A stretch of DNA of 19,133 nt from Nitrospirae bacterium CG2_30_53_67 (GTDB lineage: Bacteria; CG2-30-53-67). The number at the start of each line of letters is the position of its first letter. Within the stretch, counting starts at the first letter, position 1. The notes under the pieces are model-generated. The model did not search any database and was not told where the DNA came from. It worked only from the letters and a program-made list of their open reading frames with translations. Positions 1-6,152 of the stretch are shown here, in pieces. Both the position numbers and the translations under genes were made by a program. The stretch covers positions 1 through 19,133 of the forward strand of contig MNYV01000148.1 of the NCBI GenBank assembly GCA_001873285.1, written 5' to 3'.

Positions 1-471
1 GGCTACGTCGGCATCGGGACGACGAGTCCTTCGAGAAAACTCTTTGTATACGGTGATGCAGGAGGAACAAGTGCGTGGTATAACGACTCGGACCGAGGGC
101 TTAAAAAAGATATTCGAGAAATAGATAACGGCCTTGATCAAGTCCTAAAGTTGAGAGGCGTTTACTTTACCTGGAATGATACTGAAACGCGTGGGGAAGG
201 AAGGCAAGTTGGGATGATTGCTCAGGAGGTGAAGGAGATTGTACCCGAGGTGGTGCAGAAGAAGGGCGACTACTATTCGATAGCTACGGCAAATTTGGTT
301 CCCCTGCTCGTGGAAGCCATCAAAGAACAGCAGAAAGAGATTGACACGCTCAAGGTAAAGCAGGCATCCATGGAGCAGCAGCAGGCCCTGATTTCGGCGC
401 TGTATGAAAAGGTGAATATGCTGGAAAACCAGATGAAGCTGCAGGGGACCGTGGCGCAGGTGGATTATTGA
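1..471 (+). CDS. C-terminal part of a tail-fibre-type protein with Peptidase S74 / intramolecular chaperone domain (5' truncated by window)
   Basis: The reading frame is open from base 1 to a TGA at 469-471, giving 156 visible residues; the N-terminus lies outside the window. The start resembles the GYVGIGTTSPSRKLFV repeats seen at the C-end of phage and surface fibre proteins. From about residue 29 the S74 chaperone domain is recognisable: DSDRGLKKDI, then GMIAQEVKEIVPEV, then a YSIATANLVPLLVEAIKEQQ block and a closing coiled coil. In the S74 family this domain trimerises the fibre and is autocleaved before a serine with a Ser/Lys dyad; Ser30 and Lys35 have the expected five-residue spacing. 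It could belong to a prophage remnant or to a cell-surface fibre; nothing else phage-like is in the window. The fold call is firm, the biological role is inferred. Confidence 0.85.
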   Translation, partial: GYVGIGTTSPSRKLFVYGDAGGTSAWYNDSDRGLKKDIREIDNGLDQVLKLRGVYFTWNDTETRGEGRQVGMIAQEVKEIVPEVVQKKGDYYSIATANLVPLLVEAIKEQQKEIDTLKVKQASMEQQQALISALYEKVNMLENQMKLQGTVAQVDY

Positions 472-517
472 AAAAAATGATTTTGCCACTAAGTCTCTAA
501 GATGCGAGTTTTTCCGT

Positions 518-545
518 TTGACAGTTGCATTCCATTTCGTATAAC
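518..545 (+). promoter_or_regulatory. sigma70-type promoter of the DUF433/DUF5615 toxin-antitoxin pair
   Basis: A consensus -35 hexamer TTGACA (518-523) is followed after 16 bp by TATAAC (540-545), five of six matches to the -10 consensus. It lies 33-60 bp upstream of the antitoxin ATG, in the only gap (472-577) between the fibre gene and the pair, so the pair probably has its own transcript. Inferred from sequence only. Confidence 0.6.
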
Positions 546-552
546 ATACGAA
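536..552 (+). promoter_or_regulatory. perfect palindrome overlapping the -10 element, candidate antitoxin operator
   Basis: TTCGTAT-AAC-ATACGAA is a perfect inverted repeat with 7-bp arms and a 3-bp spacer. It covers the whole -10 hexamer of the preceding promoter and ends 25 bp before the DUF433 start codon. Toxin-antitoxin operons are commonly repressed by the antitoxin or the complex binding such a palindrome. The symmetry is seen directly; the repressor assignment is inferred. Confidence 0.5.
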
Positions 553-577
553 TATATTTTTTTTCTGAGGTGATCTT

Positions 578-814
578 ATGAAGAAAGAAGAACTTTTGTC
601 CAGAATCACGATCGATCCAGATGTGTTGGTAGGCAAACCTACCATCAGGGGGCTTCGAATCAGCGTAGAACAGATCATCAAGGCTCTTGCTCACAGTATC
701 CCGGTTAAAGAGCTCTTAGAAGAATATCCGGAACTCGAACCTGCGGATATTCAGGCAGCTCTTCTCTATGCAGCAGAAATCATTTCTGAAGAGCGCGTTT
801 TCGAACTCAAATAA
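578..814 (+). CDS. DUF433 family (VapB45-like) antitoxin
   Basis: A 78-residue protein matching DUF433 (COG2442) throughout. The hallmark N-terminal stretch DPDVLVGKPTIRGLRISV (residues 13-30) is present, then a helical region with PVKELLEEYPELEPADIQAAL and AAEI. Family members are small helix-turn-helix-like proteins usually encoded just before a PIN-like DUF5615 protein and regarded as antitoxins. The ATG at 578 is preceded by GAGGTGA (567-573) at a 4-nt spacing. The stop is separated by only 2 nt from the next gene, so the two are almost certainly co-translated. It likely neutralises the downstream protein and may repress its own promoter through the palindrome at 536-552. The family call is firm; function follows from the family and gene order. 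Confidence 0.88.
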   Translation: MKKEELLSRITIDPDVLVGKPTIRGLRISVEQIIKALAHSIPVKELLEEYPELEPADIQAALLYAAEIISEERVFELK

Positions 815-816
815 AT

Positions 817-1176
817 ATGAAAAAAAGCTTGAAGTTTCTCGTAGATGTTGGAGTCGGGAAGAATATAGAGTCTTGGCTCCGGTCTCAGGAATTTGATGTT
901 CTCGCTGTCAGAGACATCGATCCAAGGATGCGTGATTCAGAAATACTGAAGTTGTCCACTAATGAAAAAAGGGTTGTGATTACGATGGATAAGGATTTTG
1001 GTGAACTTGTTTATCACCATAAACAGAGACACATTGGCGTACTCCTTCTCAGAATGGAGGATGCCGGAAGAGATGAAAAGCTTTCTGTTGTACAAAAAGT
1101 ACTCATCGAGTTTGGCGACTTGCTCGCAGATAGTTTCTGCACTTATCAAAACGGCAAGTTCAGGATAAGGAAATAG
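817..1176 (+). CDS. DUF5615 PIN-like protein, putative toxin of a toxin-antitoxin pair
   Basis: A 119-residue protein of the DUF5615 family (COG4634, PIN-like predicted nucleases). Recognisable segments are KFLVDVGVGKNIESWL (residues 6-21), a DSEILKLSTNEKRVVIT stretch and the diagnostic TMDKDFGELVY, then GVLLLRMEDA. Candidate acidic active-site residues are Asp10, Asp40, Asp58 and Asp60. Position 11 is Val, where many relatives have DE after the first strand, so the metal site may differ from classical VapC. The ATG lies 2 nt after the antitoxin stop and has no obvious ribosome binding site of its own, which points to translational coupling. It would act as a cytoplasmic RNase in this family model; activity is inferred. 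It converges with psd. Confidence 0.85.
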   Translation: MKKSLKFLVDVGVGKNIESWLRSQEFDVLAVRDIDPRMRDSEILKLSTNEKRVVITMDKDFGELVYHHKQRHIGVLLLRMEDAGRDEKLSVVQKVLIEFGDLLADSFCTYQNGKFRIRK

Positions 1177-1215
1177 AATTTTTTATGTTTTTTTTGTGAC
1201 TTTGTGGCAAGATGA

Positions 1216-2085
1216 TTACTGTTTGTAACAAGCTATAATTCCGATCGGCTCCCCCACCCGGACGTGTTGTCCCTCTTGAACGGTAAGTTCCACCCGGTCC
1301 TTTTCAAAGAGGAGGATGACCGTGGAACCCAGTTCGAAGCGCCCCATCTCCTCTCCTCTCCGGAGGGTAATCGCCGGACGGTACCTCCTCAAGAAAGGGC
1401 CTTTGTGAAAGACTTGATTTCTGATCTCGTCGAATGTGATCCGGATCTTTCCCACATTGACGGCCCCGACCATGACCATGGCCATCTGCCCCAGACCGGT
1501 TTTCATGTGGACTACCAGGCGTTCGTTGATCACGAAAAGGTTTTTGATCCTGTCGAGGGAGTACCGATTCACCGGAAAGAGCCGGCCGGGGATGTACTGC
1601 AATGCCTCGGCCTCTGCATCTGCCGGCACGTGGATCCGGTGGTAATCCGAGGGAGAAAGGTAGAGGGTAACGGATGATCCTCCCAGAAAATCGGCGGCGC
1701 GTTCAGGGCCGCCGAGCAGGTCCCGGAGGGTGTATGTCCATGCCTTGGCTTGAAGCAGTGTGCCGTTGCTGACGGGGCCTGAACGGATCACCGTGCCGTC
1801 GACTGGAGAGAGAATATGTTTGGGATCCGGGTCTATGGGCCTAACTGATGGTTTCAGTTTCCTGACGAAGAATGCGTTCAGGGTATGGTATTGCGAGGGA
1901 GGGAGCTCAGCCTCTGAGAGATTGACATGGTATAGGGCCGCATAGGCGCGGACCAGAATAAGATTCAGCGGGAACGGGAGCGGGATCCTCCCGAACCATC
2001 CCGTGATACGGGAGATCAGATGCTTGGGCAAGAGATACAAAAGGCGCAGGAAGAGATGGTCGAGCTTTTTCGCGTAATACCCCAT
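1216..2085 (-). CDS. psd: phosphatidylserine decarboxylase proenzyme, type I
   Basis: A 289-residue pyruvoyl-dependent enzyme that converts phosphatidylserine to phosphatidylethanolamine at the inner membrane. Family landmarks are in order: an amphipathic N-terminus with LLPKHLISRITGWFG, SPVDG (Asp96), LSPSDYHRIHVP (His149, His152), and the self-cleavage motif LGST (Gly253-Ser254) near the C-end. Cleavage at Gly-Ser would give the beta chain and a short alpha chain with the pyruvoyl group; Asp/His/Ser match the maturation triad. The ATG is 12 nt after the rplQ stop on the same strand with no clear Shine-Dalgarno, suggesting read-through transcription and translational reinitiation at the end of the ribosomal operon. 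No convincing hairpin terminator follows in the 39-nt AT-rich gap to the convergent toxin gene. Confidence 0.96.
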   Translation of the reverse strand: MGYYAKKLDHLFLRLLYLLPKHLISRITGWFGRIPLPFPLNLILVRAYAALYHVNLSEAELPPSQYHTLNAFFVRKLKPSVRPIDPDPKHILSPVDGTVIRSGPVSNGTLLQAKAWTYTLRDLLGGPERAADFLGGSSVTLYLSPSDYHRIHVPADAEAEALQYIPGRLFPVNRYSLDRIKNLFVINERLVVHMKTGLGQMAMVMVGAVNVGKIRITFDEIRNQVFHKGPFLRRYRPAITLRRGEEMGRFELGSTVILLFEKDRVELTVQEGQHVRVGEPIGIIACYKQ

Positions 2086-2097
2086 GACGGAATCAGG

Positions 2098-2610
2098 TCA
2101 GCTCTTTTTTGACTTCTCGGGTTTTTTCTTGTCCTTGCCGGCTTCGGGGGATTCGGCCTTTGGTTTCCGGCTCTTTCCCTTCTCCATCACCTTTTTCAGA
2201 AGGCTTTTTTTCTTCTCGGGTTTTTCAGGTTCTGTTTTTTTCGGCGCTTTCAGCTCTCTGTCCAGATACTCGATCACGGCCATCACCGCCCCGTCCCCGG
2301 GTCTGGTCCGAGTCCGGAGGATCCGCGTATATCCGCCGTTTCTCTCCTTGAAACGAGGCGCCAGGGAATCGAAAAGTTTTTTGACCAGGTCCAGGTCCCG
2401 AAGGAGATCAAAGGCCCGCCTCCTGGCGGCAAGCGTTCCTTTCTTTCCGACGGTGATCAGTTTTTCGGCAAAAGGACGAAGCTCCTTGGCCTTAGGGAGG
2501 GTGGTTTCAATGGCTTCGTAACGGATCAACGACCCTGCAAGGTTCTTCATCAAGGCGGCCCTGTGGCTCGACGTCCGGCTCAGGGCTCTTCCTGCTATGT
2601 TGTGTCGCAT
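2098..2610 (-). CDS. rplQ: 50S ribosomal protein L17 with long Lys-rich C-terminal tail
   Basis: Large-subunit protein near the peptide exit tunnel. The L17 core spans about residues 1-119, with [17 protein letters not shown] near the start and [18 protein letters not shown] followed by AVIEYLD near its end. The usual protein is about 115-130 residues; this one is 170. The extra ~50 residues (121-170) are a low-complexity tail of Lys, Glu, Pro and Ser, probably disordered and rRNA-contacting. The ATG has AAAGGAT 7 nt upstream. It follows rpoA by 41 nt, the normal alpha-operon order, and is followed by psd. Identity is certain; the role of the tail is unknown. Confidence 0.98.
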   Translation of the reverse strand: MRHNIAGRALSRTSSHRAALMKNLAGSLIRYEAIETTLPKAKELRPFAEKLITVGKKGTLAARRRAFDLLRDLDLVKKLFDSLAPRFKERNGGYTRILRTRTRPGDGAVMAVIEYLDRELKAPKKTEPEKPEKKKSLLKKVMEKGKSRKPKAESPEAGKDKKKPEKSKKS

Positions 2611-2651
2611 GGCACTATCCTTTCGGCATCAAAGCGGCGCTGACTTGAGTC

Positions 2652-3674
2652 CTATTTTTCTTTTTCTTTGTCTTTTTCTTTTTCTTTGTCAGGCTTGGGC
2701 TTTAGAAAACTCGGATCGATTTTCATCCCGAGTGAAAGCCCCATCTCGGTCAAAAGCTCTTTGATCTCGTTGAGCGATTTCCTGCCGAAATTCTTGGTCC
2801 GGAGCATCTCGGAATCTGTCTTCTGCACCAGCTCTCCGATGGTCTTAATCTCGGCCTTCTTCAGACAGTTGTAGGAACGGACCGAGAGTTCCAGTTCCTC
2901 TACGCTCTTGAGCAGGCAGCTTCTGAAATTTTCATCTTTCTGGTCCACGACGGGCGTTTCTTCCTCGACCTCCTCCTCGAAGTTGATGAAAATCGACATG
3001 TAGTCCTTCAGGATCTTGGCGGCATAGGCAATGGCGTCGTCCGGCTTGATGGTCCCGTTGGTCCAGACATCGAGGATCAGCTTATCGTAATCCGTGGCAT
3101 GACCCACACGGGCATTCTCGACGCTGAAGTTGACCTTCTGGATCGGGCTGTAGACCGCATCCACGGGGATCACCCCGATGCTCTTGCGCCTTTCCAAATC
3201 CTCAGAGGCCGGGACATACCCGCGGCCCAGGCGGATCTCCATCTCCATATCCAGCTCAGCATCCTTCTCGAGTGTAGCGATATGATGCTCCGGATTGATG
3301 ATCTCAATCTCCGCATCGGTAGCGATATCTCCGGCCTTGACCTCCTTCTTCCCTTTGACCTTGAGACGGATCAGCTTGGGCTTGTCGGTATGCATCCTGA
3401 AATAGACCCCCTTGAGGTTCAGGATGATTTCCGAGACATCTTCCAGCACACCGGGAATGGTGGAATACTCGTGCATCACCTTTTCGATTTTGACGGATGT
3501 GATGGCCGCTCCCTCGATGGAAGCAAGGAGGATCCTCCTGAGGGAGTTCCCGATCGTGGTGCCGAATCCCCGTTCAAAGGGCTGGGCGTAGAACCTCCCG
3601 TATGTATCCGTCAAGATCTCGGATTCATAATTTAAATGCTTGGGTTTCTGAAAACCTTTCAATAACATTGCCAT
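2652..3674 (-). CDS. rpoA: DNA-directed RNA polymerase subunit alpha
   Basis: A 340-residue alpha subunit that nucleates RNA polymerase assembly. The N-terminal dimerisation domain has [20 protein letters not shown] and [10 protein letters not shown]. The C-terminal domain, which binds UP elements and activators, has [19 protein letters not shown] and [18 protein letters not shown]. The frame opens further upstream to 3746, but the start is placed at 3674 because the ATG-GCA there matches the family N-terminus and has AAGGGGG 7 nt upstream. The C-end carries a charged [12 protein letters not shown] tail beyond the usual ~330 residues, encoded by an exact 18-bp tandem duplication. It lies between rpsD and rplQ as in the canonical alpha operon. 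Confidence 0.98.
   Translation of the reverse strand: MAMLLKGFQKPKHLNYESEILTDTYGRFYAQPFERGFGTTIGNSLRRILLASIEGAAITSVKIEKVMHEYSTIPGVLEDVSEIILNLKGVYFRMHTDKPKLIRLKVKGKKEVKAGDIATDAEIEIINPEHHIATLEKDAELDMEMEIRLGRGYVPASEDLERRKSIGVIPVDAVYSPIQKVNFSVENARVGHATDYDKLILDVWTNGTIKPDDAIAYAAKILKDYMSIFINFEEEVEEETPVVDQKDENFRSCLLKSVEELELSVRSYNCLKKAEIKTIGELVQKTDSEMLRTKNFGRKSLNEIKELLTEMGLSLGMKIDPSFLKPKPDKEKEKDKEKEK
2655..2690 (-). repeat. two perfect 18-bp tandem repeats at the 3' end of rpoA
   Basis: Bases 2655-2672 and 2673-2690 are identical 18-mers (plus strand TTTTTCTTTTTCTTTGTC). They encode the last twelve residues of RpoA as two DKEKEK units immediately before the TAG stop. The in-frame unit length suggests slippage-driven expansion of a disordered tail. 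Confidence 0.9.
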
Positions 3675-3723
3675 AGAAAAGCCCCCTTCATGGGTGAGAA
3701 TGCCTTTTGGAACAAGAATCATC

Positions 3724-4350
3724 TTACTTGGAATAGAGTTCCACAATAAGCTGCTCCCGGACAGGAAGAGCGATCTCTTCCCTGGCAGGAAGGTACTTGA
3801 CCGACGCCTTCATCTCGGATTTGTTTACCTCCAGCCATGCAGGGACCCCCCGCCGATCCACGGCTGAAAAACTCGCCTGAATCGTTTGGATTTTCATGCT
3901 CTTTGGCCGGACCGAGATCTCCTCTCCGGGCCGTACCATGAAAGAGGGAATATTGACCTTCTTCCCGTTGACCTGAAAATGTCCATGCCGGATGAGGTGT
4001 CTCGACTCGGTCCTTGAATCCGCGAAACAAAGCCTGTATATGACATTATCCAGTCTGGCCTCGAGAAGGCGCAGCAGGTTGTCTCCGGTGATCCCCTTCT
4101 TCCGGTCCGCTTCTTTGAAATAGGAACGAAATTGATTCTCCATGACCCCGTAAATACGGCGGACCTTCTGTTTTTCCCTCAACTGCATCCCGTATTCTGA
4201 GAGCTTTTTGGGGCGCTGCCCATGCTGTCCCGGGGCGTAGGTTCGGCGTTCCACGCTGCATTTCTCCTTGAAACAGCGTTCGCCTTTTAAAAAAAGCTTT
4301 TCCCCTTCCCTGCGGCAGAGCCGGCAGACCGGACCAATATATCTTGCCAA
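3724..4350 (-). CDS. rpsD: 30S ribosomal protein S4, four-cysteine zinc form
   Basis: A 208-residue primary 16S rRNA-binding protein of the 30S body; in many bacteria it is also a translational regulator of the alpha operon. The start is a TTG at 4350, chosen because it gives the family N-terminus [12 protein letters not shown] and has a near-perfect AGGAGGTG 4 nt upstream; the longer frame to 4446 runs into a repeat element. Cys9, Cys12, Cys26 and Cys31 form the zinc knuckle of C+ S4 proteins. The S4 RNA-binding domain follows at [23 protein letters not shown] 255-nt gap containing a MITE-like element separates it from rpsK upstream; rpoA follows after 49 nt. Confidence 0.98.
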   Translation of the reverse strand: MARYIGPVCRLCRREGEKLFLKGERCFKEKCSVERRTYAPGQHGQRPKKLSEYGMQLREKQKVRRIYGVMENQFRSYFKEADRKKGITGDNLLRLLEARLDNVIYRLCFADSRTESRHLIRHGHFQVNGKKVNIPSFMVRPGEEISVRPKSMKIQTIQASFSAVDRRGVPAWLEVNKSEMKASVKYLPAREEIALPVREQLIVELYSK

Positions 4351-4354
4351 TGAA

Positions 4355-4362
4355 CACCTCCT
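4355..4362 (-). promoter_or_regulatory. strong Shine-Dalgarno fixing the TTG start of rpsD
   Basis: AGGAGGTG on the minus strand, 4 nt before the TTG at 4350. No ATG in a suitable place competes with it. It decides the start against the upstream extension. Confidence 0.8.
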
Positions 4363-4370
4363 GAAATAGC

Positions 4371-4520
4371 GGCTTCGTAAAAAGTCATATTGTCCCCTCC
4401 CCTGGCGGGAGGGGACAAAGGGGAGGGGGATGATAATGGATTGCAATATAAATACTTGTCACCCTCACCCTAACCCTCTCCCATCAAGGGAGAGGGAGTT
4501 TTTGGACTTTTTACGAATCC
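4371..4520. mobile_element. MITE-like 150-bp element with 16-bp terminal inverted repeats
   Basis: The ends are GGCTTCGTAAAAAGTC (4371-4386) and the inverse of GGATTCGTAAAAAGTC (4505-4520), 15 of 16 positions matching. Inside are two perfect hairpins: 11-bp arms at 4391-4401/4407-4417 with a 5-nt loop, and 9-bp arms at 4474-4482/4488-4496 with a 5-nt loop. There is no coding capacity. It fills most of the rpsK-rpsD gap and ends 9 bp from the rpsD Shine-Dalgarno. The TIR-plus-no-ORF structure is that of a non-autonomous miniature transposon; a clear target duplication is not visible. Its transcript would fold strongly inside the operon mRNA. Confidence 0.6.
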
Positions 4521-4605
4521 ATTAAGTATCGTATGCTCTCAAAATAAATTTAACCTTGCTCTTGTTCTCTTCTGTCTTCTATTTCCTATTTTCCATTTCC
4601 TGTTT

Positions 4606-5004
4606 TCAGACTCTCCGCCGTTTCGGAGGTCTGCACCCATTGTGAGGAATCGGGGTGACGTCCTTGATCAGCGTGATGTCAAGGCCCGATGCCTGAAGGG
4701 ACCGGATGGCGGATTCCCGGCCTATGCCGGGGCCCTTGACCAGGACCTCCACCTTGCGGACACCATGCTCCATGGCTTTTTTGGCCGCATTCTCAGCGGC
4801 GACCTGAGCGGCAAAGGGTGTGCTTTTGCGGCTCCCTTTGAAACCCTGCCCGCCGGCTGTGGACCAGGCAATCACGTCTCCGCCCACATCCGTAATGGTG
4901 ACGATGGTATTGTTGAATGTCGCCTTGATGTGGGCCACCGCGTTCTGGACGTTCTTCTTCTCCTTCTTCTTGTGGACCGGGGTTTTCTTTTTCGTCTCTT
5001 CCAT
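4606..5004 (-). CDS. rpsK: 30S ribosomal protein S11
   Basis: A 132-residue platform protein of the 30S subunit that contacts the Shine-Dalgarno helix region. Family landmarks are [50 protein letters not shown] and the C-terminal [13 protein letters not shown]. The frame extends to 5043, but ATG at 5004 is chosen because AGGAGG lies 4 nt upstream and the product then has the normal length. The N-terminus has a lysine-rich stretch ([13 protein letters not shown]). It follows rpsM by 94 nt and precedes rpsD in canonical order. Confidence 0.98.
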   Translation of the reverse strand: MEETKKKTPVHKKKEKKNVQNAVAHIKATFNNTIVTITDVGGDVIAWSTAGGQGFKGSRKSTPFAAQVAAENAAKKAMEHGVRKVEVLVKGPGIGRESAIRSLQASGLDITLIKDVTPIPHNGCRPPKRRRV

Positions 5005-5098
5005 GATGCCTCCTGACACGGCTTGCCGGCCGTATCCTACCACGATGCCTTTGACCGGCTATACCCAAAATCGGCCATGGGCCGGCGCAGTCTCGTCC

Positions 5099-5485
5099 CT
5101 ACTTGGTCTTCAATACCTTTTTAGTCTTGACGGCAACACCGCGTCTCGGTCCTTTGCGCGTCCTTGCATTCGTATGCGTCCTCTGGCCCCTGACCGGAAG
5201 TCCCCGTCTGTGCCTGATGCCCCGGTAAACCCCGAGATCCATCAGCCGTTTGATGCTCATGGAGACCTCTTTTCTAAGATCCCCTTCGATACGATAGTCC
5301 GATACGATCACATCCCGGATCTTACCGATCTGCTCGCTGGTCAGGTCTTTGATCCGGGTGTTCTCATCTACATCTGACTTTTTCAGGATCTCCTTGGAGC
5401 GGGATCGGCCGATACCATAAATATACGTCAGACCGATTTCCACGCGTTTGTTATTCGGTACGTCCACCCCTGCTATTCTTGCCAA
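5099..5485 (-). CDS. rpsM: 30S ribosomal protein S13
   Basis: A 128-residue head protein of the 30S subunit that forms inter-subunit bridges and touches P-site tRNA. It begins [26 protein letters not shown], carries the helix-hairpin-helix region, then [26 protein letters not shown] and a basic tail. The start is TTG at 5485 (no in-frame ATG fits) with AAGGAGAT 5 nt upstream. It is the first large gene of the alpha segment, 63 nt downstream of rpmJ; that spacer contains a GC-rich run with repeated CCGGCAG units. Confidence 0.98.
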   Translation of the reverse strand: MARIAGVDVPNNKRVEIGLTYIYGIGRSRSKEILKKSDVDENTRIKDLTSEQIGKIRDVIVSDYRIEGDLRKEVSMSIKRLMDLGVYRGIRHRRGLPVRGQRTHTNARTRKGPRRGVAVKTKKVLKTK

Positions 5486-5548
5486 AGTCTATCTCCTTTA
5501 TGCATGCCTGCCTGCGCCCCCGCCGGCAGTCCTTCCGGCAGGGGAAGG

Positions 5549-5662
5549 TTATCCCTGCCTCTGTTTGTGCTTGGGATTGACACAAATCACACGGACCACA
5601 TTCTTCCTTCTGATGATCTTGCATTTCTCACACAATTTTTTTACCGAAGCCCTGACCTTCAT
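5549..5662 (-). CDS. rpmJ: 50S ribosomal protein L36, zinc-ribbon form
   Basis: A 37-residue gene read directly from the minus strand: ATG at 5660-5662, TAA at 5549-5551. The product begins [20 protein letters not shown] and ends NPKHKQRQG. Cys11, Cys14, Cys27 and His32 make the CCCH zinc-binding set of C+ L36. AAAGGAAG lies about 8 nt before the ATG. It sits between infA and rpsM, the usual place. The upstream gap of 254 nt to infA holds a 164-bp inverted-repeat element that ends 32 nt before the start codon. Confidence 0.97.
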   Translation of the reverse strand: MKVRASVKKLCEKCKIIRRKNVVRVICVNPKHKQRQG

Positions 5663-5694
5663 GTTTTTACTTCCTTTCCCGTATTCCGGACCTT

Positions 5695-5858
5695 AGTGGC
5701 ACTATTCGTAAATACGGTGGCATTCGAGTACCGTATGGCGGCCGGGTCAAAGTTGCGCTCCTTGCGGTGTACCGGAGGGGTACGCCTCAGCCGCACGCCT
5801 TGATGAGACCACCCTACGACCCTCTCGGTACGTCACCATATTTACGAACAGGGCCACT
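5695..5858. mobile_element. repeat element copy A (164 bp, terminal inverted repeats), MITE-like
   Basis: The left end AGTGGCACTATTCGTAAATA and the inverse of the right end, AGTGGCCCTGTTCGTAAATA, match at 18 of 20 positions and the symmetry continues a few bases inward (GGTG). The sequence is non-coding. It is about four-fifths identical, in inverted orientation, to the element at 13933-14097 in the rplP-rpmC gap. If the element is trimmed by one base at each side it is flanked by TTA on both sides, a possible short target duplication. It lies between infA and rpmJ and disrupts neither. Confidence 0.7.
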
Positions 5859-5916
5859 TAGACTCTATTGACGAGAGCCGCCCCAACCGTTAGAGAAGTT
5901 GGTTCTCCAACGGGTC

Positions 5917-6135
5917 TTACTTGTGCCGGTAGGTAATCCTCCCTCTCGTCAGGTCATAAGGGGACAGCTCGATCTTAACCTTGTCACCGGGAAGGATCTT
6001 GATGTAATGAAGGCGCATCTTCCCGGAGATGTGGGCCAGGACCTTGTGCCCGTTTTCCAGCTCGACTCTAAACATGGCGTTCGGAAGCGGCTCCAGGACC
6101 GTCCCTTCAACTTCTATCGCATTTTCCTTGGCCAT
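5917..6135 (-). CDS. infA: translation initiation factor IF-1
   Basis: A 72-residue OB-fold protein that occupies the 30S A-site during initiation and assists IF-2 and IF-3. The sequence [39 protein letters not shown] and [15 protein letters not shown] matches IF-1 along its whole length, with the standard size. AAAGGA lies 3 nt before the ATG, a tight spacing. It follows map by 17 nt and precedes rpmJ across the copy-A repeat element, the common map-infA-rpmJ arrangement. Confidence 0.98.
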   Translation of the reverse strand: MAKENAIEVEGTVLEPLPNAMFRVELENGHKVLAHISGKMRLHYIKILPGDKVKIELSPYDLTRGRITYRHK

Positions 6136-6152
6136 ATTTCCTTTATATTCCG

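Noticed and set aside
145-681. Minus-strand frame over the S74 domain and the promoter region
   Set aside because: Antisense to a recognised domain and to the antitoxin start; the product has no recognisable family.
1177-1215. T- and A-rich gap as a bidirectional rho-independent terminator for psd and the toxin
   Set aside because: T runs exist, but no convincing GC stem precedes them on either strand; there is only an imperfect direct repeat of TTTGTGAC/TTTGTGGC.
3675-3746. N-terminal extension of RpoA by 24 residues
   Set aside because: The upstream ATG lacks a ribosome binding site, and the extension does not match the family; the ATG at 3674 has AAGGGGG at good spacing.
5486-5548. Stem-loop terminator between rpmJ and rpsM from CCTGCC and GGCAGG units
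   Set aside because: Short, imperfect GC repeats without a following U-run on the coding strand; not enough to call a terminator.
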